DNA of 13,378 nucleotides from Clostridia bacterium (GCA_017390825.1 JAFPAK010000190.1:1-13378); one strand, 5' to 3'; numbered from the stretch's first letter, positions 1-7,260 are shown. Translations and numbers: made by a program. The notes: a model not told the origin generated them from the letters alone.

Positions 1-48
1 ATCCGCGACGTCCTCCTCTTCCCCACAATGAAGAGTTTAGATAAGTAA
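1..48 (+). CDS. lysS: Lysyl-tRNA synthetase, C-terminal end only
   Basis: Frame 1 is open from the window edge and reads IRDVLLFPTMKSLDK, then TAA at 46-48. This matches the end of class II lysyl-tRNA synthetase, where the motif 3 helix (S-I-R-D-V-I/L-L-F-P-x-M) lies a few residues from the C-terminus. The enzyme charges tRNA-Lys with lysine in the cytoplasm. Only 15 residues are visible, so the rest of the gene, its start and its operon lie outside the window. A hairpin with a T run follows 50 nt downstream. The call rests on one short but characteristic motif; a class II synthetase of another specificity is the only realistic alternative. Confidence 0.82.
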   Translation: MRDVLLFPTMKSLDK

Positions 49-58
49 TTTTAAAAGC

Positions 59-79
59 CTTTCTCAAATGATGAGAAAG
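59..79 (+). other. Small stem-loop after lysS
   Basis: CTTTCTCA (59-66) pairs perfectly with TGAGAAAG (72-79) around a 5-nt loop, 10 nt after the lysS stop. No clean T run follows, so it is probably not a terminator on its own. It may protect the 3' end of the lysS mRNA or assist the stronger hairpin at 95-133. Confidence 0.4.
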
Positions 80-94
80 ATTCTTGAAAACAGT

Positions 95-133
95 AAAAAC
101 GATGTGTAGAAATTTTTCTACACATCGTTTTTT
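95..133 (+). terminator. Intrinsic terminator of lysS
   Basis: AAAAACGATGTGTAGAA (95-111) pairs without mismatch with TTCTACACATCGTTTTT (116-132). The 3' arm ends in a T run at 128-133. The stem is GC-poor at its base but long, and it sits 47 nt after the lysS stop. The A tract opposite the T tract would let it work in both directions, though the CapA gene on the other strand ends more than 200 nt away and has a nearer hairpin. Confidence 0.8.
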
Positions 134-313
134 GTTGTCCTTACACTTTGACAAGCAGGGAATTTAAGCCCCAAATTCCACTTGTTAGGAGAACCTAAAA
201 CCCTTTTACCGACTCAAAACAAGATTTAATTAAAGCCTGTCGGTTTTATTGATATTTTATTCGCCGCCAAAACTTGCAAAAGCAAATAACACTAGGCGAA
301 GGCAAATTAAACT
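134..313. other. Non-coding, structured intergenic DNA
   Basis: I see no credible gene here. Several inverted repeats are present. ACAAG/CTTGT with GGAATTT/AAATTCC nested inside spans 151-185. ACCGAC (208-213) pairs with GTCGGT (239-244), followed by TTTATT. TTCGCC (260-265) pairs with GGCGAA (295-300) and encloses TTGC-AAAA-GCAA (274-285). The two-level stems resemble worn-down copies of palindromic repeats, such as the multi-armed element near the right end. The similarity is one of architecture, not of sequence. Confidence 0.4.
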
Positions 314-341
314 GGCCAAGTGTCCTTTAGAACACTTGGCC
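314..341 (-). terminator. Palindromic hairpin, terminator of the CapA gene
   Basis: GGCCAAGTGT (314-323) pairs with ACACTTGGCC (332-341), a 10-bp perfect stem over an 8-nt loop that can fold two more pairs past a C.A mismatch. It begins 11 nt past the stop of the minus-strand CapA gene. On the minus strand it is followed by a moderately T-rich stretch; on the plus strand a T6 run lies 7 nt further (349-354). The core 316-339 is almost identical to 11454-11477, so this is also one copy of a dispersed repeat. Confidence 0.65.
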
Positions 342-352
342 TTGAGGCTTTT

Positions 353-1645
353 TTATTTTCTTAAGTCCTTCTTTACATATTCCGTTTTGAACTGTTCAAT
401 ACCTTCATTTATAAGCTCAGTTGTGCGGTTATATGAGCTTTGCATCTCGTCTGTTCTTCCAAGATCGCTGTACTGTGTTGCCCAGTCAACATCGGTATCA
501 AGCGGAACGATCTTATAGCAATATCTGCCGTTTAGTGTAAACTTGTTTGCCCATGTGGGTGTTACATCTATATCAGACAGTACCACGGAGCCGTCGGAAT
601 TTTTTGTGAAGGTGGTTTCAAACACAAGTCCATCCTCGGTGTGACCTGTTTTTATATCCATATACGGTATTAGTTGGTTTGACAGCGCATTGCCCATTGA
701 ATAAAGGCAGACTGTCTGCTTATTTGACACCGAAGAGGAAAGTATCTCAATAGGCTCGATAACATGAGGATGTCCGCCCACGATAACATCGACACCGAGG
801 TCACAGAGCTTTTGCGCCATCTGCTTCTGATAGCTATTCGGCGTGGTGGTATATTCATCGCCCCAATGCATATACACCATTATTGCCTCTGCACCGTCAT
901 TATACATTGCGTTTATATTGTTTTGTATATCGGTATAGAAGGTTTCAAGATCATTGTAATCAAACGAGTTGATATAATCCTGTGTTGCGGTACTCATTAA
1001 AATGCCGTTGAGTGCCTTTCTGCCCTCACTCGATGTGGTTTCATATGTGTAATTTATCATACCTATCTTTATACCGTTGATATTCTTGACAAGATACGGC
1101 TTCTCGCCTTCACTATATGTACCGATGCGGTCAAGATCGGCATTATCTACCACTTGCTGAGTACGCCAAAATCCGTCCTCAGAAGTATCATAGGAATGGT
1201 TGTTAGCAGTAAGTAGCATATCAACTCCGCTAGCTGCAAGCGAAGTCACGATATTATCAGGAGCATTAAAGCATGGGTATCCGTCATACGCACGGCTGTC
1301 TCCCGCACAGGTGACTTCAAGATTTGCAACCATATAGTCATAGCTTCCGTAAAGTGAGCCGGCATACGAAAATATGGTTGAAAAATCATACTCTCCCTCC
1401 CCTGTTTTATGTGCCGAAAGCACAGGAGTATGAATAAGTATATCTCCGGTAGAACCGATAGTAATGCTGACAGGATCGGGTGCCTTTGTTGTAGTCGGTA
1501 CGGTGGTTGAGGCGGTAGTGGCAATAGCGGGCTTTGCATCGTTCCTTGTACCGTGTACCATTAATGCGCCCATTAACACAGCTGCTATTACAACAATAGA
1601 AACAGTCCATATAATTCCTGATTGCTTTTTATTTGTCCTTTTCAT
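353..1645 (-). CDS. CapA-family metallophosphatase, membrane anchored
   Basis: 430 residues. Positive residues at 2-7 precede a hydrophobic segment at about 11-30, so the protein is anchored in the membrane with its bulk outside. A Thr/Pro/Ala-rich linker (about 40-57) leads to a PGA_cap (CapA) domain at about 60-370. Visible metallophosphatase motifs are GDILIH (67-72), NLE (108-110), NNHSYD (148-153), HWGDEY (260-265), GGHPHVIEP (290-298) and MGN (317-319). CapA is named for poly-gamma-glutamate capsule synthesis, but no capBC partners are nearby, so that role cannot be assumed; other family members act on cell-surface substrates that are not known. The ATG start is supported by AAGGAGT eight nucleotides upstream. 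It is monocistronic and divergent from the AraC-type gene, which might regulate it. Confidence 0.85.
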   Translation of the reverse strand: MKRTNKKQSGIIWTVSIVVIAAVLMGALMVHGTRNDAKPAIATTASTTVPTTTKAPDPVSITIGSTGDILIHTPVLSAHKTGEGEYDFSTIFSYAGSLYGSYDYMVANLEVTCAGDSRAYDGYPCFNAPDNIVTSLAASGVDMLLTANNHSYDTSEDGFWRTQQVVDNADLDRIGTYSEGEKPYLVKNINGIKIGMINYTYETTSSEGRKALNGILMSTATQDYINSFDYNDLETFYTDIQNNINAMYNDGAEAIMVYMHWGDEYTTTPNSYQKQMAQKLCDLGVDVIVGGHPHVIEPIEILSSSVSNKQTVCLYSMGNALSNQLIPYMDIKTGHTEDGLVFETTFTKNSDGSVVLSDIDVTPTWANKFTLNGRYCYKIVPLDTDVDWATQYSDLGRTDEMQSSYNRTTELINEGIEQFKTEYVKKDLRK

Positions 1646-1681
1646 TATAACTCCTTATTTTGTTATACATATTATATTATG

Positions 1682-1710
1682 ATTATATCACAATATACAT
1701 ATATGCGCAA
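1682..1710 (-). promoter_or_regulatory. Probable promoter of the CapA gene
   Basis: On the minus strand TTGCGC (1710-1705) and a perfect TATAAT (1687-1682) are separated by 17 nt, upstream of the CapA gene. A second TATAAT (1676-1671) lies nearer but has a poor -35. The -35 is weak, so an activator may be needed. Confidence 0.45.
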
Positions 1711-1767
1711 GCGTAACGCAAAACATTGCAAAACATTACTGTTTACATTGCATTTTTAAATAACCAC

Positions 1768-1794
1768 TTGTTAAATCAGATTTTTTGATATACT
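1768..1794 (+). promoter_or_regulatory. Possible promoter of the AraC-type regulator
   Basis: TTGTTA (1768-1773) and TATACT (1789-1794) are 15 nt apart, slightly short for a sigma-A promoter, 30 nt before the start of the regulator gene. An unusual G7 run (1811-1817) serves as the ribosome binding site. The 179-nt divergent region 1646-1824 is short enough for one regulator to affect both genes. Confidence 0.35.
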
Positions 1795-1824
1795 ATTAAG
1801 ATAACAAATAGGGGGGGCAGAAAA

Positions 1825-2679
1825 ATGGCAGGCTTTTATCAAAGCGATTTAAAAGTTTATTACTATTCTGCATTAAGCAACAGCAGAAAAGTTTTAGATA
1901 AAAATGCATATCATTTGCTTTGGATATTTGACAGCAGTGTGCAGTTTTTTAAAAACGGTGTTGAACCGGTAGAGATAACTGAGCCATGCCTTATTCCGCT
2001 GTCACGCCAGCATGATTTCCGTATTTGCGGCGGCAACAAGAAAAACTCATACAGCGCAGTTATAGTTGCATTCCACTCTTCAGCTTTCAAAACGATCGAG
2101 GGTGACTCAGATTTTCTTCGTGCATTCCGTAACAGCGATGGAAAAACAGTTTATAAGTTTTCAGATTTTGAAGACACAAGTTGTGAAACGGTTATGAGAT
2201 CGTTTGATAAATGTATGATGGCTGCGTGCGGCAGAATTCATATTTTCTCACGACTTACAGTTGCCATTTCAGAGTTGAATTTCTTATATGATAAAACCGG
2301 CGTCGGTGAAGATCTGCATACCGCAACAAGCACCGGTGTAAAGATTATCAACTACATCAATGCGAATTTTGCAGAGCCACTTTCTGCAAAATTTATGACC
2401 GATAAATTCGGCGTCTCATACAAAACTCTTAATGAAGTAGTAAAGCGTCATAAAGATACGACCTTTGCGGCATATGTTGATTCATTGCGGCTTGATCAGG
2501 CAAGAAGACTTATCCAAAATGACGAGGCAAGTGCACAAAAGGCCGCTGAAATATGCGGATATAATGATTATTCCGCTTTTTACCGTGCATATAAAAAGGC
2601 TTTTTCAGTTTCACCTGCAAAGGACAAGGGTATAAATAATCGCCGTAAATCCTGGCCGCTTGATGAATATAATAAATAA
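1825..2679 (+). CDS. AraC-family transcriptional regulator
   Basis: 284 residues. The C-terminal part (about 170-268) is an AraC/XylS DNA-binding domain with two helix-turn-helix motifs. The first is around LSAKFMTDKFGVSYKTL (186-202). The second is around AQKAAEICGYNDYSAFYRAYKKAFSVSP (237-264), carrying the family signature of a conserved Gly-Tyr followed by an aromatic-rich helix and a final S-P. The first 165 residues, probably a cupin-like sensing domain, are poorly conserved and do not reveal the ligand. Start ATG follows a G-rich ribosome binding site. Targets are unknown; the divergent CapA gene is the nearest candidate, by position only. Confidence 0.85.
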   Translation: MAGFYQSDLKVYYYSALSNSRKVLDKNAYHLLWIFDSSVQFFKNGVEPVEITEPCLIPLSRQHDFRICGGNKKNSYSAVIVAFHSSAFKTIEGDSDFLRAFRNSDGKTVYKFSDFEDTSCETVMRSFDKCMMAACGRIHIFSRLTVAISELNFLYDKTGVGEDLHTATSTGVKIINYINANFAEPLSAKFMTDKFGVSYKTLNEVVKRHKDTTFAAYVDSLRLDQARRLIQNDEASAQKAAEICGYNDYSAFYRAYKKAFSVSPAKDKGINNRRKSWPLDEYNK

Positions 2680-2711
2680 ATTTCTTTTTGTTCATTGTCA
2701 TAATATAAACC

Positions 2712-2749
2712 GAAAAGAGGTTGTGAAAATTTTTTCACAGCCTCTTTTC
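2712..2749. terminator. Bidirectional terminator
   Basis: GAAAAGAGG (2712-2720) followed by TTGTGAAAA (2721-2729) pairs with TTTTCACAG then CCTCTTTTC (2732-2749): 18 pairs including one G-U, with a 2-nt gap that in practice widens to a small loop. It lies between two convergent genes, 32 nt after the AraC-type stop and 8 nt before the GNAT stop. A tracts on one arm and T tracts on the other suit both directions. Confidence 0.85.
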
Positions 2750-2757
2750 ACTTGTAT

Positions 2758-3249
2758 TTATAATGTAATATAGTGCGGTATTATATCCTCATAGCTTCCG
2801 TTCTTCTGCAAAAAACCACCCTTTATAACGCCAAGCTGACTAAAACCTAATTTTTTATACAGCTTTATAGCTGCAATGTTGGTTTTGACCACCGCATTAA
2901 ACTGCAAAATACGAAATCCGATAGCCTTCGCAGTTTTCATACAATCAATAACCAATTCTTCTCCGATACCGCATCCTCTGAATGCTTTATCGACAGCATA
3001 GCTTGCATTACAGATGTGTGCACATCTTCCTACATTGTTTGGATGTAGTATATAAAGTCCGACTATCTTGCCAACATCTGCATCAAATGCAATGCCGGTG
3101 TATGATTGCGCTGTGAAGAATTCGTTTCCCGTGGTTTCATTAAGAAGCTCAGTCTGTGGAAAAGCAACTCCGTCACACACAATGTCATTCCATATCTTTA
3201 TGGCAGCGGCAACATCAGATTTTTCATACCGTTTGATCTTAACATCCAT
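2758..3249 (-). CDS. GNAT-family N-acetyltransferase
   Basis: 163 residues, a single Gcn5-related acetyltransferase domain. These enzymes move an acetyl group from acetyl-CoA to an amine on a small molecule or protein; the acceptor is not evident. The pyrophosphate-binding motif A is RGCGIG (91-96), within AVDKAFRGCGIGEELV. Motif B is N-x-x-A-I-K-L-Y-K-K-L-G-F (124-136), with the usual Tyr-x-x-x-Gly-Phe. The start ATG overlaps the stop of the upstream gene by one base (TAATG) and has no clear ribosome binding site of its own, so translational coupling is likely. It is the last gene of a three-gene operon and ends at the 2712-2749 terminator. Confidence 0.88.
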   Translation of the reverse strand: MDVKIKRYEKSDVAAAIKIWNDIVCDGVAFPQTELLNETTGNEFFTAQSYTGIAFDADVGKIVGLYILHPNNVGRCAHICNASYAVDKAFRGCGIGEELVIDCMKTAKAIGFRILQFNAVVKTNIAAIKLYKKLGFSQLGVIKGGFLQKNGSYEDIIPHYITL

Positions 3250-4181
3250 TATTTTGTATAGCTGTTAAAGAATGTATCAATAGCCTGCTCGTCCTTTGCG
3301 CACGGTGTACCGACATTCTTATAAAGTGACCAATGCTCAGTATGAGTTGCTGTTTCACCTGGGGCAAGATAATGTACTGCGCTTAATGTTTCAAGTTCGA
3401 GTATCTCCTCATTTGTATATGACTCGAATGAGCAACCAAAATCATCATACTCGCCATTTTCATCATGCTCATATTTAACCACAAACACGTTATCGTCAAC
3501 CGCATACATTGCAGTCCCAGAACGGTTGTCAAGACCAAGCTTGAATGCACCGTCGCCGTTGTGATCCTGACGGAGTGTAATATACTTTTTACCGATATAA
3601 ACACGGTCGTCAGCGAGATTTGTATATGGCCATGCAACTATTCTGCGATTAGGAAGAAGCCCTGTATCGTTGTCATTATTAGGAACTATCTCAAGCCCGC
3701 CCTTGTTAAGAACGGTGATAGACCATGCTGAAAGGCGCTTTTCCTCTGTGGTAATATTCTTAACATTATGTGTAACGGTAAGATTTCCTTCTTCATCCAT
3801 TACTACCTTTGTTTTCAATGCAACGCCGTTTGCTGTCTGCGGCTCCTGCGTGAATACAGCGCCGTTACTGAGCAATTCAACATCTACCTTGTTAAAATAA
3901 GGATAGTATGTATTCGGCATTTTTTCAGGGGAAACCCAAAGTCTGTTGCCTCCGTAGTTGCGCCAATATGCACCCTCATAGTAATGCTCTGCAAATGAAG
4001 GATGCTCGCTTATTCTTTTTCCGTCATCATCATTGAACATAATATTGCTGCCACCGACAAAAGCATAACGCAATATCAGCGGACCGATATCCGTAGTAAC
4101 AACTGCTTCGATACTCCCGTTGGATATCTCAAGCGCCTCACCAAAGGTTTTGTATTGGATCTTCTTAATTGTAACTGACAT
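3249..4181 (-). CDS. DUF4380-type protein, aldose-epimerase-like fold
   Basis: 310 residues, no signal peptide. The segment YWRNYGGNRLWVSPEKMP (72-89), the beta-rich make-up and the closing ETATHTEHWSLYK pattern resemble DUF4380 proteins, which are predicted to share the galactose mutarotase fold. If so, it may bind or epimerise a sugar in the cytoplasm. I cannot point to the catalytic His and Glu of true mutarotases with certainty, so no reaction is assigned. AAAGGAG lies 10 nt before the ATG. It lies 24 nt after the exonuclease gene and is coupled to the GNAT gene through TAATG. Confidence 0.6.
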   Translation of the reverse strand: MSVTIKKIQYKTFGEALEISNGSIEAVVTTDIGPLILRYAFVGGSNIMFNDDDGKRISEHPSFAEHYYEGAYWRNYGGNRLWVSPEKMPNTYYPYFNKVDVELLSNGAVFTQEPQTANGVALKTKVVMDEEGNLTVTHNVKNITTEEKRLSAWSITVLNKGGLEIVPNNDNDTGLLPNRRIVAWPYTNLADDRVYIGKKYITLRQDHNGDGAFKLGLDNRSGTAMYAVDDNVFVVKYEHDENGEYDDFGCSFESYTNEEILELETLSAVHYLAPGETATHTEHWSLYKNVGTPCAKDEQAIDTFFNSYTK

Positions 4182-4205
4182 ATATATTTTACTCCTTTAA
4201 AAAAA

Positions 4206-5060
4206 TTACTTTTCTGCTACCTTTACGGTGCGTATACTTCGTGTTACGATAACATCGTTGAAAGTCTTTTTGAATTTAACATTCAGAAGATACTGCTTTG
4301 AACAGCTTTCGCAGACATGCATTGAATTGAATACCTTAAACCTTGTTCTGATCTTTCCGACACGCTTGGTCCTGATACCGCAGGCAGGGCATTTAAGTTC
4401 AAGCTCTTCCTTATCAATAAGTGGGCTGTCCAGCTTTGTGATATAATAAGGGCGGAACATAAGCCGCTTGTAAAAATCGCCCTTTGAAGCATCGTTTACA
4501 TATGCACCGAATATCCTGCTGTCAAATGTCTTACGCAGGATCTCTGCGCAGGCACGGGAATCATCAAGCGCACGGTGAAACTCAAAATTCGACGTGTCTA
4601 TTCCGAAATATTCCGCTGCGACCGACAGTGATATCTGATTTTTGTTATCCCTTTTTATAAAGCGTGAAGCATATTTCTGAAGGTCGCACCACCGGGTAAT
4701 AAATTCTATGCGATCCTTATTCAAAAAGGTGCTGTAATTATCGGTAAGAGCGTAAAGATCAGCATTACTCCAAGTCAGGAACACGCTTTGACTGCACTTA
4801 CACCAAGCGCTGAACTCAGCTATTACCTGCGAAAACTTCGGCGCCGTGCTTAACTCTTCTTCGCTGATATGAGTAAGATTTTTTACATACTTATTAAGTT
4901 TGGTTGACAACGACGGCTTTATCACCTGCGAAAACGATGATATCTCGCAAAACCTGCTGTCCAGCATTACTGCGCCGATCTCAATTATCTCGTTGACAAA
5001 GCGCTTATTCTTTTTATCCTCTGCGCTGTTCCATTCGAGATCGAAAATTATAAAATTCAA
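4206..5060 (-). CDS. DEDDh 3'-5' exonuclease with C-terminal zinc ribbon
   Basis: 284 residues. The N-terminal part (1-180) is a DnaQ-like exonuclease domain. ExoI carries D7 and E9 (FDLEW). ExoII is around WSNADLYAL with D101. ExoIII is FHRALDDSRA (161-170), giving H162 and D167 of the DEDDh set. The layout resembles KapD/ERI-1-like exonucleases more than polymerase epsilon subunits. The C-terminal 70 residues hold two Cys pairs, CPAC (224-227) and CESC (250-253), spaced as a zinc ribbon that could bind nucleic acid. The start is TTG, chosen because AGGGAAG lies 7 nt upstream and the conserved FDLEW follows at once. First gene of the operon with the DUF4380-type and GNAT genes. RNA or DNA substrate is not decided by the sequence. 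Confidence 0.82.
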   Translation of the reverse strand: MNFIIFDLEWNSAEDKKNKRFVNEIIEIGAVMLDSRFCEISSFSQVIKPSLSTKLNKYVKNLTHISEEELSTAPKFSQVIAEFSAWCKCSQSVFLTWSNADLYALTDNYSTFLNKDRIEFITRWCDLQKYASRFIKRDNKNQISLSVAAEYFGIDTSNFEFHRALDDSRACAEILRKTFDSRIFGAYVNDASKGDFYKRLMFRPYYITKLDSPLIDKEELELKCPACGIRTKRVGKIRTRFKVFNSMHVCESCSKQYLLNVKFKKTFNDVIVTRSIRTVKVAEK

Positions 5061-5088
5061 AGCAGCACTTCCCTATACAATTTATATA

Positions 5089-5117
5089 ATAATAACATAA
5101 TCCTGTCTCATTTACAA
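5089..5117 (-). promoter_or_regulatory. Probable promoter of the exonuclease operon
   Basis: On the minus strand TTGTAA (5117-5112) and TATTAT (5094-5089) are separated by 17 nt. They lie 29 nt upstream of the TTG start and fit a sigma-A promoter, divergent from that of rpmE. Confidence 0.5.
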
Positions 5118-5166
5118 CAAAATAATATTTTTTCTGTACATTTTTTAATTTTTCTCAAAAAAATTC

Positions 5167-5195
5167 TTGCATTTACAATGCATTTGTGTTAGAAT
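5167..5195 (+). promoter_or_regulatory. Promoter of rpmE
   Basis: TTGCAT (5167-5172), a 17-nt spacer and TAGAAT (5190-5195) make a good sigma-A promoter. It lies 76 nt before the rpmE start, leaving a leader of about 70 nt with repeated CTTAT words. The same -35 hexamer with the same spacing is found before the histidine phosphatase gene. Confidence 0.65.
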
Positions 5196-5271
5196 ATCAT
5201 TTGTTGAATTATGACTTGGCTTATACTATGTCTTGTCTTATGATTTCTTATATGAAAGGATTGTTACTATT

Positions 5272-5475
5272 ATGAAGCAGGGATTACATCCGGAATATGA
5301 TGTTGCTGTTGTAAAGTGTGCTTGCGGTAATGTGTTTGAAACAAGAAGCACTAAGAAAGAGCTTCGTGTTGACATTTGCTCAAAATGCCACCCGTTCTTC
5401 ACAGGCAAGCAGAAGCTTGTAGACACAGGCGGACGTGTTGACCGTTTCAACAAGCGTTTGAACGCAGCAAAATAA
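5272..5475 (+). CDS. rpmE: Ribosomal protein L31, zinc-binding type
   Basis: 67 residues, the normal length for bacterial L31 (bL31), which sits at the subunit interface of the 70S ribosome. The sequence begins [20 protein letters not shown] and ends [10 protein letters not shown], both typical. C16, C18, C37 and C40 form the C+ (zinc-binding) version, often replaced by a Cys-less paralogue under zinc limitation in other bacteria; no such paralogue is in this window. An upstream in-frame ATG at 5233 would add 13 residues not found in L31. The ATG at 5272 fits the family and has GAAAGGA 11 nt upstream. It is monocistronic by its signals, with its own promoter and terminator. Confidence 0.96.
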   Translation: MKQGLHPEYDVAVVKCACGNVFETRSTKKELRVDICSKCHPFFTGKQKLVDTGGRVDRFNKRLNAAK

Positions 5476-5490
5476 TTTGTGGTTTAAATT

Positions 5491-5521
5491 GCCGTAACTG
5501 TGTTTGCAGTTACGGCTTTTT
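5491..5521 (+). terminator. Intrinsic terminator of rpmE
   Basis: GCCGTAACTG (5491-5500) pairs perfectly with CAGTTACGGC (5507-5516) around a 6-nt loop, followed by five T. It lies 15 nt after the rpmE stop and 37 nt before the yigZ start. Confidence 0.92.
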
Positions 5522-5557
5522 CCACTTTGAGCAAGAACAACGATCGAGGTTTTTTAT

Positions 5558-6181
5558 ATGACACCGTATAAAACAGTTAAATCGTCGGCAAACGATGAAT
5601 TTACAGAGAAAAAATCAAGGTTTATCGGCTACATCTCCCCGGTATGCAACGAGGAGGAGGCGGTAAGCTTCGTCAACTCGATAAAGAAACTTCATCCGTC
5701 TGCTCGACACAATGTATATGCATATACCGTAAGAGACGGTAACATCACAAGATATTCTGATGACGGTGAGCCGCAGGGCACCGGAGGTATTCCGATACTT
5801 GAAGTAATAAAGGGCAATGAGCTTTGCGATTGCTGCATTGTTGTAACACGGTATTTCGGCGGTATATTACTCGGCACGGGTGGGCTATCACGCGCATACT
5901 CGCTCGGCGCACAGCTTGCGATAAAGGCAGGCGGCATTGTAAAAATGCAGCCATGCACAGTATGCGTATGCAATATAGAATATAACCAATACGGAATACT
6001 CCAGAATGTTTTGTCTGCACACTCAGCAACGGTGACTGACACCGAATTTAACGATAATGTAAATATGGAATTTTACATTGCTACTGAAATGCTCAATACC
6101 TTGATTGCTGATATTACCGAAAAAACATCAGGAACTGTAAAAACAGACATAAAAGAAGAAAAATTTTTACCCGTTTTATAA
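5558..6181 (+). CDS. yigZ: YigZ family protein (IMPACT/UPF0029)
   Basis: 207 residues, the usual length. The UPF0029 domain (about 17-125) contains the family signature DDGEPQGTGGIPILEVI (68-84) and VVTRYFGGILLGTGGLSRAY (95-114). A DUF1949 ferredoxin-like domain follows (about 140-200). Eukaryotic IMPACT regulates the GCN2 kinase pathway; the bacterial role is not established, though a link to translation or nucleic acids is suggested by the fold. The ATG is preceded by GAGG 8 nt upstream. It is the first gene after the rpmE terminator and I see no clear promoter in the 36-nt gap, so it may depend on read-through or on a promoter inside rpmE. The gap to dgt is 51 nt. Confidence 0.92.
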   Translation: MTPYKTVKSSANDEFTEKKSRFIGYISPVCNEEEAVSFVNSIKKLHPSARHNVYAYTVRDGNITRYSDDGEPQGTGGIPILEVIKGNELCDCCIVVTRYFGGILLGTGGLSRAYSLGAQLAIKAGGIVKMQPCTVCVCNIEYNQYGILQNVLSAHSATVTDTEFNDNVNMEFYIATEMLNTLIADITEKTSGTVKTDIKEEKFLPVL

Positions 6182-6232
6182 GGTATTTCAATTCATCTGT
6201 CGAATTAAGTAAGCAGAAAGGAAAAAATATTT

Positions 6233-7231
6233 ATGCCTTGTGTACGAGATATTATTGAACAAAACGAAAAGAATTTCCTTTGTGAATACGCAACCCTTAG
6301 TGTTAAGTCAATGGGGCGTTCAGTCGGCGAGCTGAAATGTGATCTTCGCACCGACTTTCAGCGTGACCGTGACCGCATCATTCATTCTGCGTCATTTCGC
6401 AGGCTGAAGCATAAAACTCAGGTCTATATTGCGCCGGAAGGTGATCATTACAGAACAAGACTTACGCATACGCTTGAGGTATCACAGATAGCACGAACCA
6501 TTTCAAGAGCACTGTTTTTGAATGAAGACTTAACAGAGGCTATCGCAATGGGACATGACCTCGGTCATACACCGTTTGGTCACGCAGGCGAGCGTGCATT
6601 GAATTCATGTCTTGACGGCGGCTTCCGTCATTATGAGCAGAGCGTGCGTGTTGTACAGAAGCTTGAAAAGAGCGGCAAGGGTTTAAATCTTACCTATGAG
6701 GTGGAGGACGGAATTTTAAAGCATACCAATATGGATGCCGCCACTCGTGAGGGACAGATAGTGCGACTTGCCGACCGTATTGCATATATGAATCACGATA
6801 TTGACGATTCTATCAAAGCCGGTATTCTGACTGAGGAAGATATCCCCATTGAGATTCGTCAGGGACTGGGCTTTTCAAAATCCGCAAGAATAGATACGAT
6901 GACCAAAGCCGTTATATCGCACGGTGCCAAGGAAATTGGCACCGACGAATATATAACCGAGCTGATGGATAAGCTGCATAAATTTATGTTTGATGCAGTA
7001 TACACCAATCCTATCGCAAAGGGCGAGGAGTCGAAGGCGCAGAGCCTTATCATTACTCTATTTGACTACTTTTCAAAAAATCCGGACAAATTGCCGGAGG
7101 AATACCATTTCATCAGCAACACAGAAGGACCGAAGCGTGCAAGTGCAGATTACATTGCCGGTATGACCGACCGCTATGTGGTAAATATATATAACTCACT
7201 CTTCATCCCGAAATCGTGGATGGTGCTGTGA
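6233..7231 (+). CDS. dgt: Deoxyguanosinetriphosphate triphosphohydrolase-like protein
   Basis: 332 residues, the length of the Firmicute dGTPase-like group. It is an HD-domain enzyme expected to split a dNTP into deoxynucleoside and triphosphate, adjusting dNTP pools. The opening RRLKHKTQVY (57-66) is the family signature. Metal ligands are H79 (THTLEV), H108-D109 (MGHDLGHTPFGH) and D181 (LADRIAY). Nucleotide specificity cannot be read from the sequence. ATG start with AGAAAGGA about 11 nt upstream. It directly precedes dnaG, as in many clostridia, which places dNTP control in the same transcript as primase and sigma factor. No terminator separates the two. Confidence 0.93.
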   Translation: MPCVRDIIEQNEKNFLCEYATLSVKSMGRSVGELKCDLRTDFQRDRDRIIHSASFRRLKHKTQVYIAPEGDHYRTRLTHTLEVSQIARTISRALFLNEDLTEAIAMGHDLGHTPFGHAGERALNSCLDGGFRHYEQSVRVVQKLEKSGKGLNLTYEVEDGILKHTNMDAATREGQIVRLADRIAYMNHDIDDSIKAGILTEEDIPIEIRQGLGFSKSARIDTMTKAVISHGAKEIGTDEYITELMDKLHKFMFDAVYTNPIAKGEESKAQSLIITLFDYFSKNPDKLPEEYHFISNTEGPKRASADYIAGMTDRYVVNIYNSLFIPKSWMVL

Positions 7232-7254
7232 TCAACAAAACAAACGAATGAAAA

Positions 7255-7260
7255 AGGAGG
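7255..7260 (+). promoter_or_regulatory. Strong Shine-Dalgarno before dnaG, poorly placed for TTG
   Basis: AGGAGG at 7255-7260 is a near-perfect anti-SD match. It ends 8 nt before an in-frame ATT at 7269 but 20 nt before the first conventional in-frame start, TTG at 7281. An in-frame stop at 7263-7265 limits any longer start. The site therefore favours initiation at ATT. Confidence 0.6.

Noticed and set aside
208..250. Terminator from ACCGAC/GTCGGT with TTTATT
   Set aside because: Six pairs around a 25-nt loop are too weak, and a stronger terminator already lies at 95-133.
353..1645. Poly-gamma-glutamate capsule locus
   Set aside because: The CapA-type domain is clear, but no capB, capC or export genes lie nearby, so a capsule role cannot be claimed.
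5233..5271. N-terminal extension of L31 from an upstream in-frame ATG
   Set aside because: The 13 added residues are not found in L31 proteins, and the ATG at 5272 has a proper ribosome binding site and gives the standard 67-residue protein.
5692..6042. 116-codon antisense frame inside yigZ
   Set aside because: It lies inside the conserved YigZ domain; its composition reflects the complementary strand and no start signal is seen.
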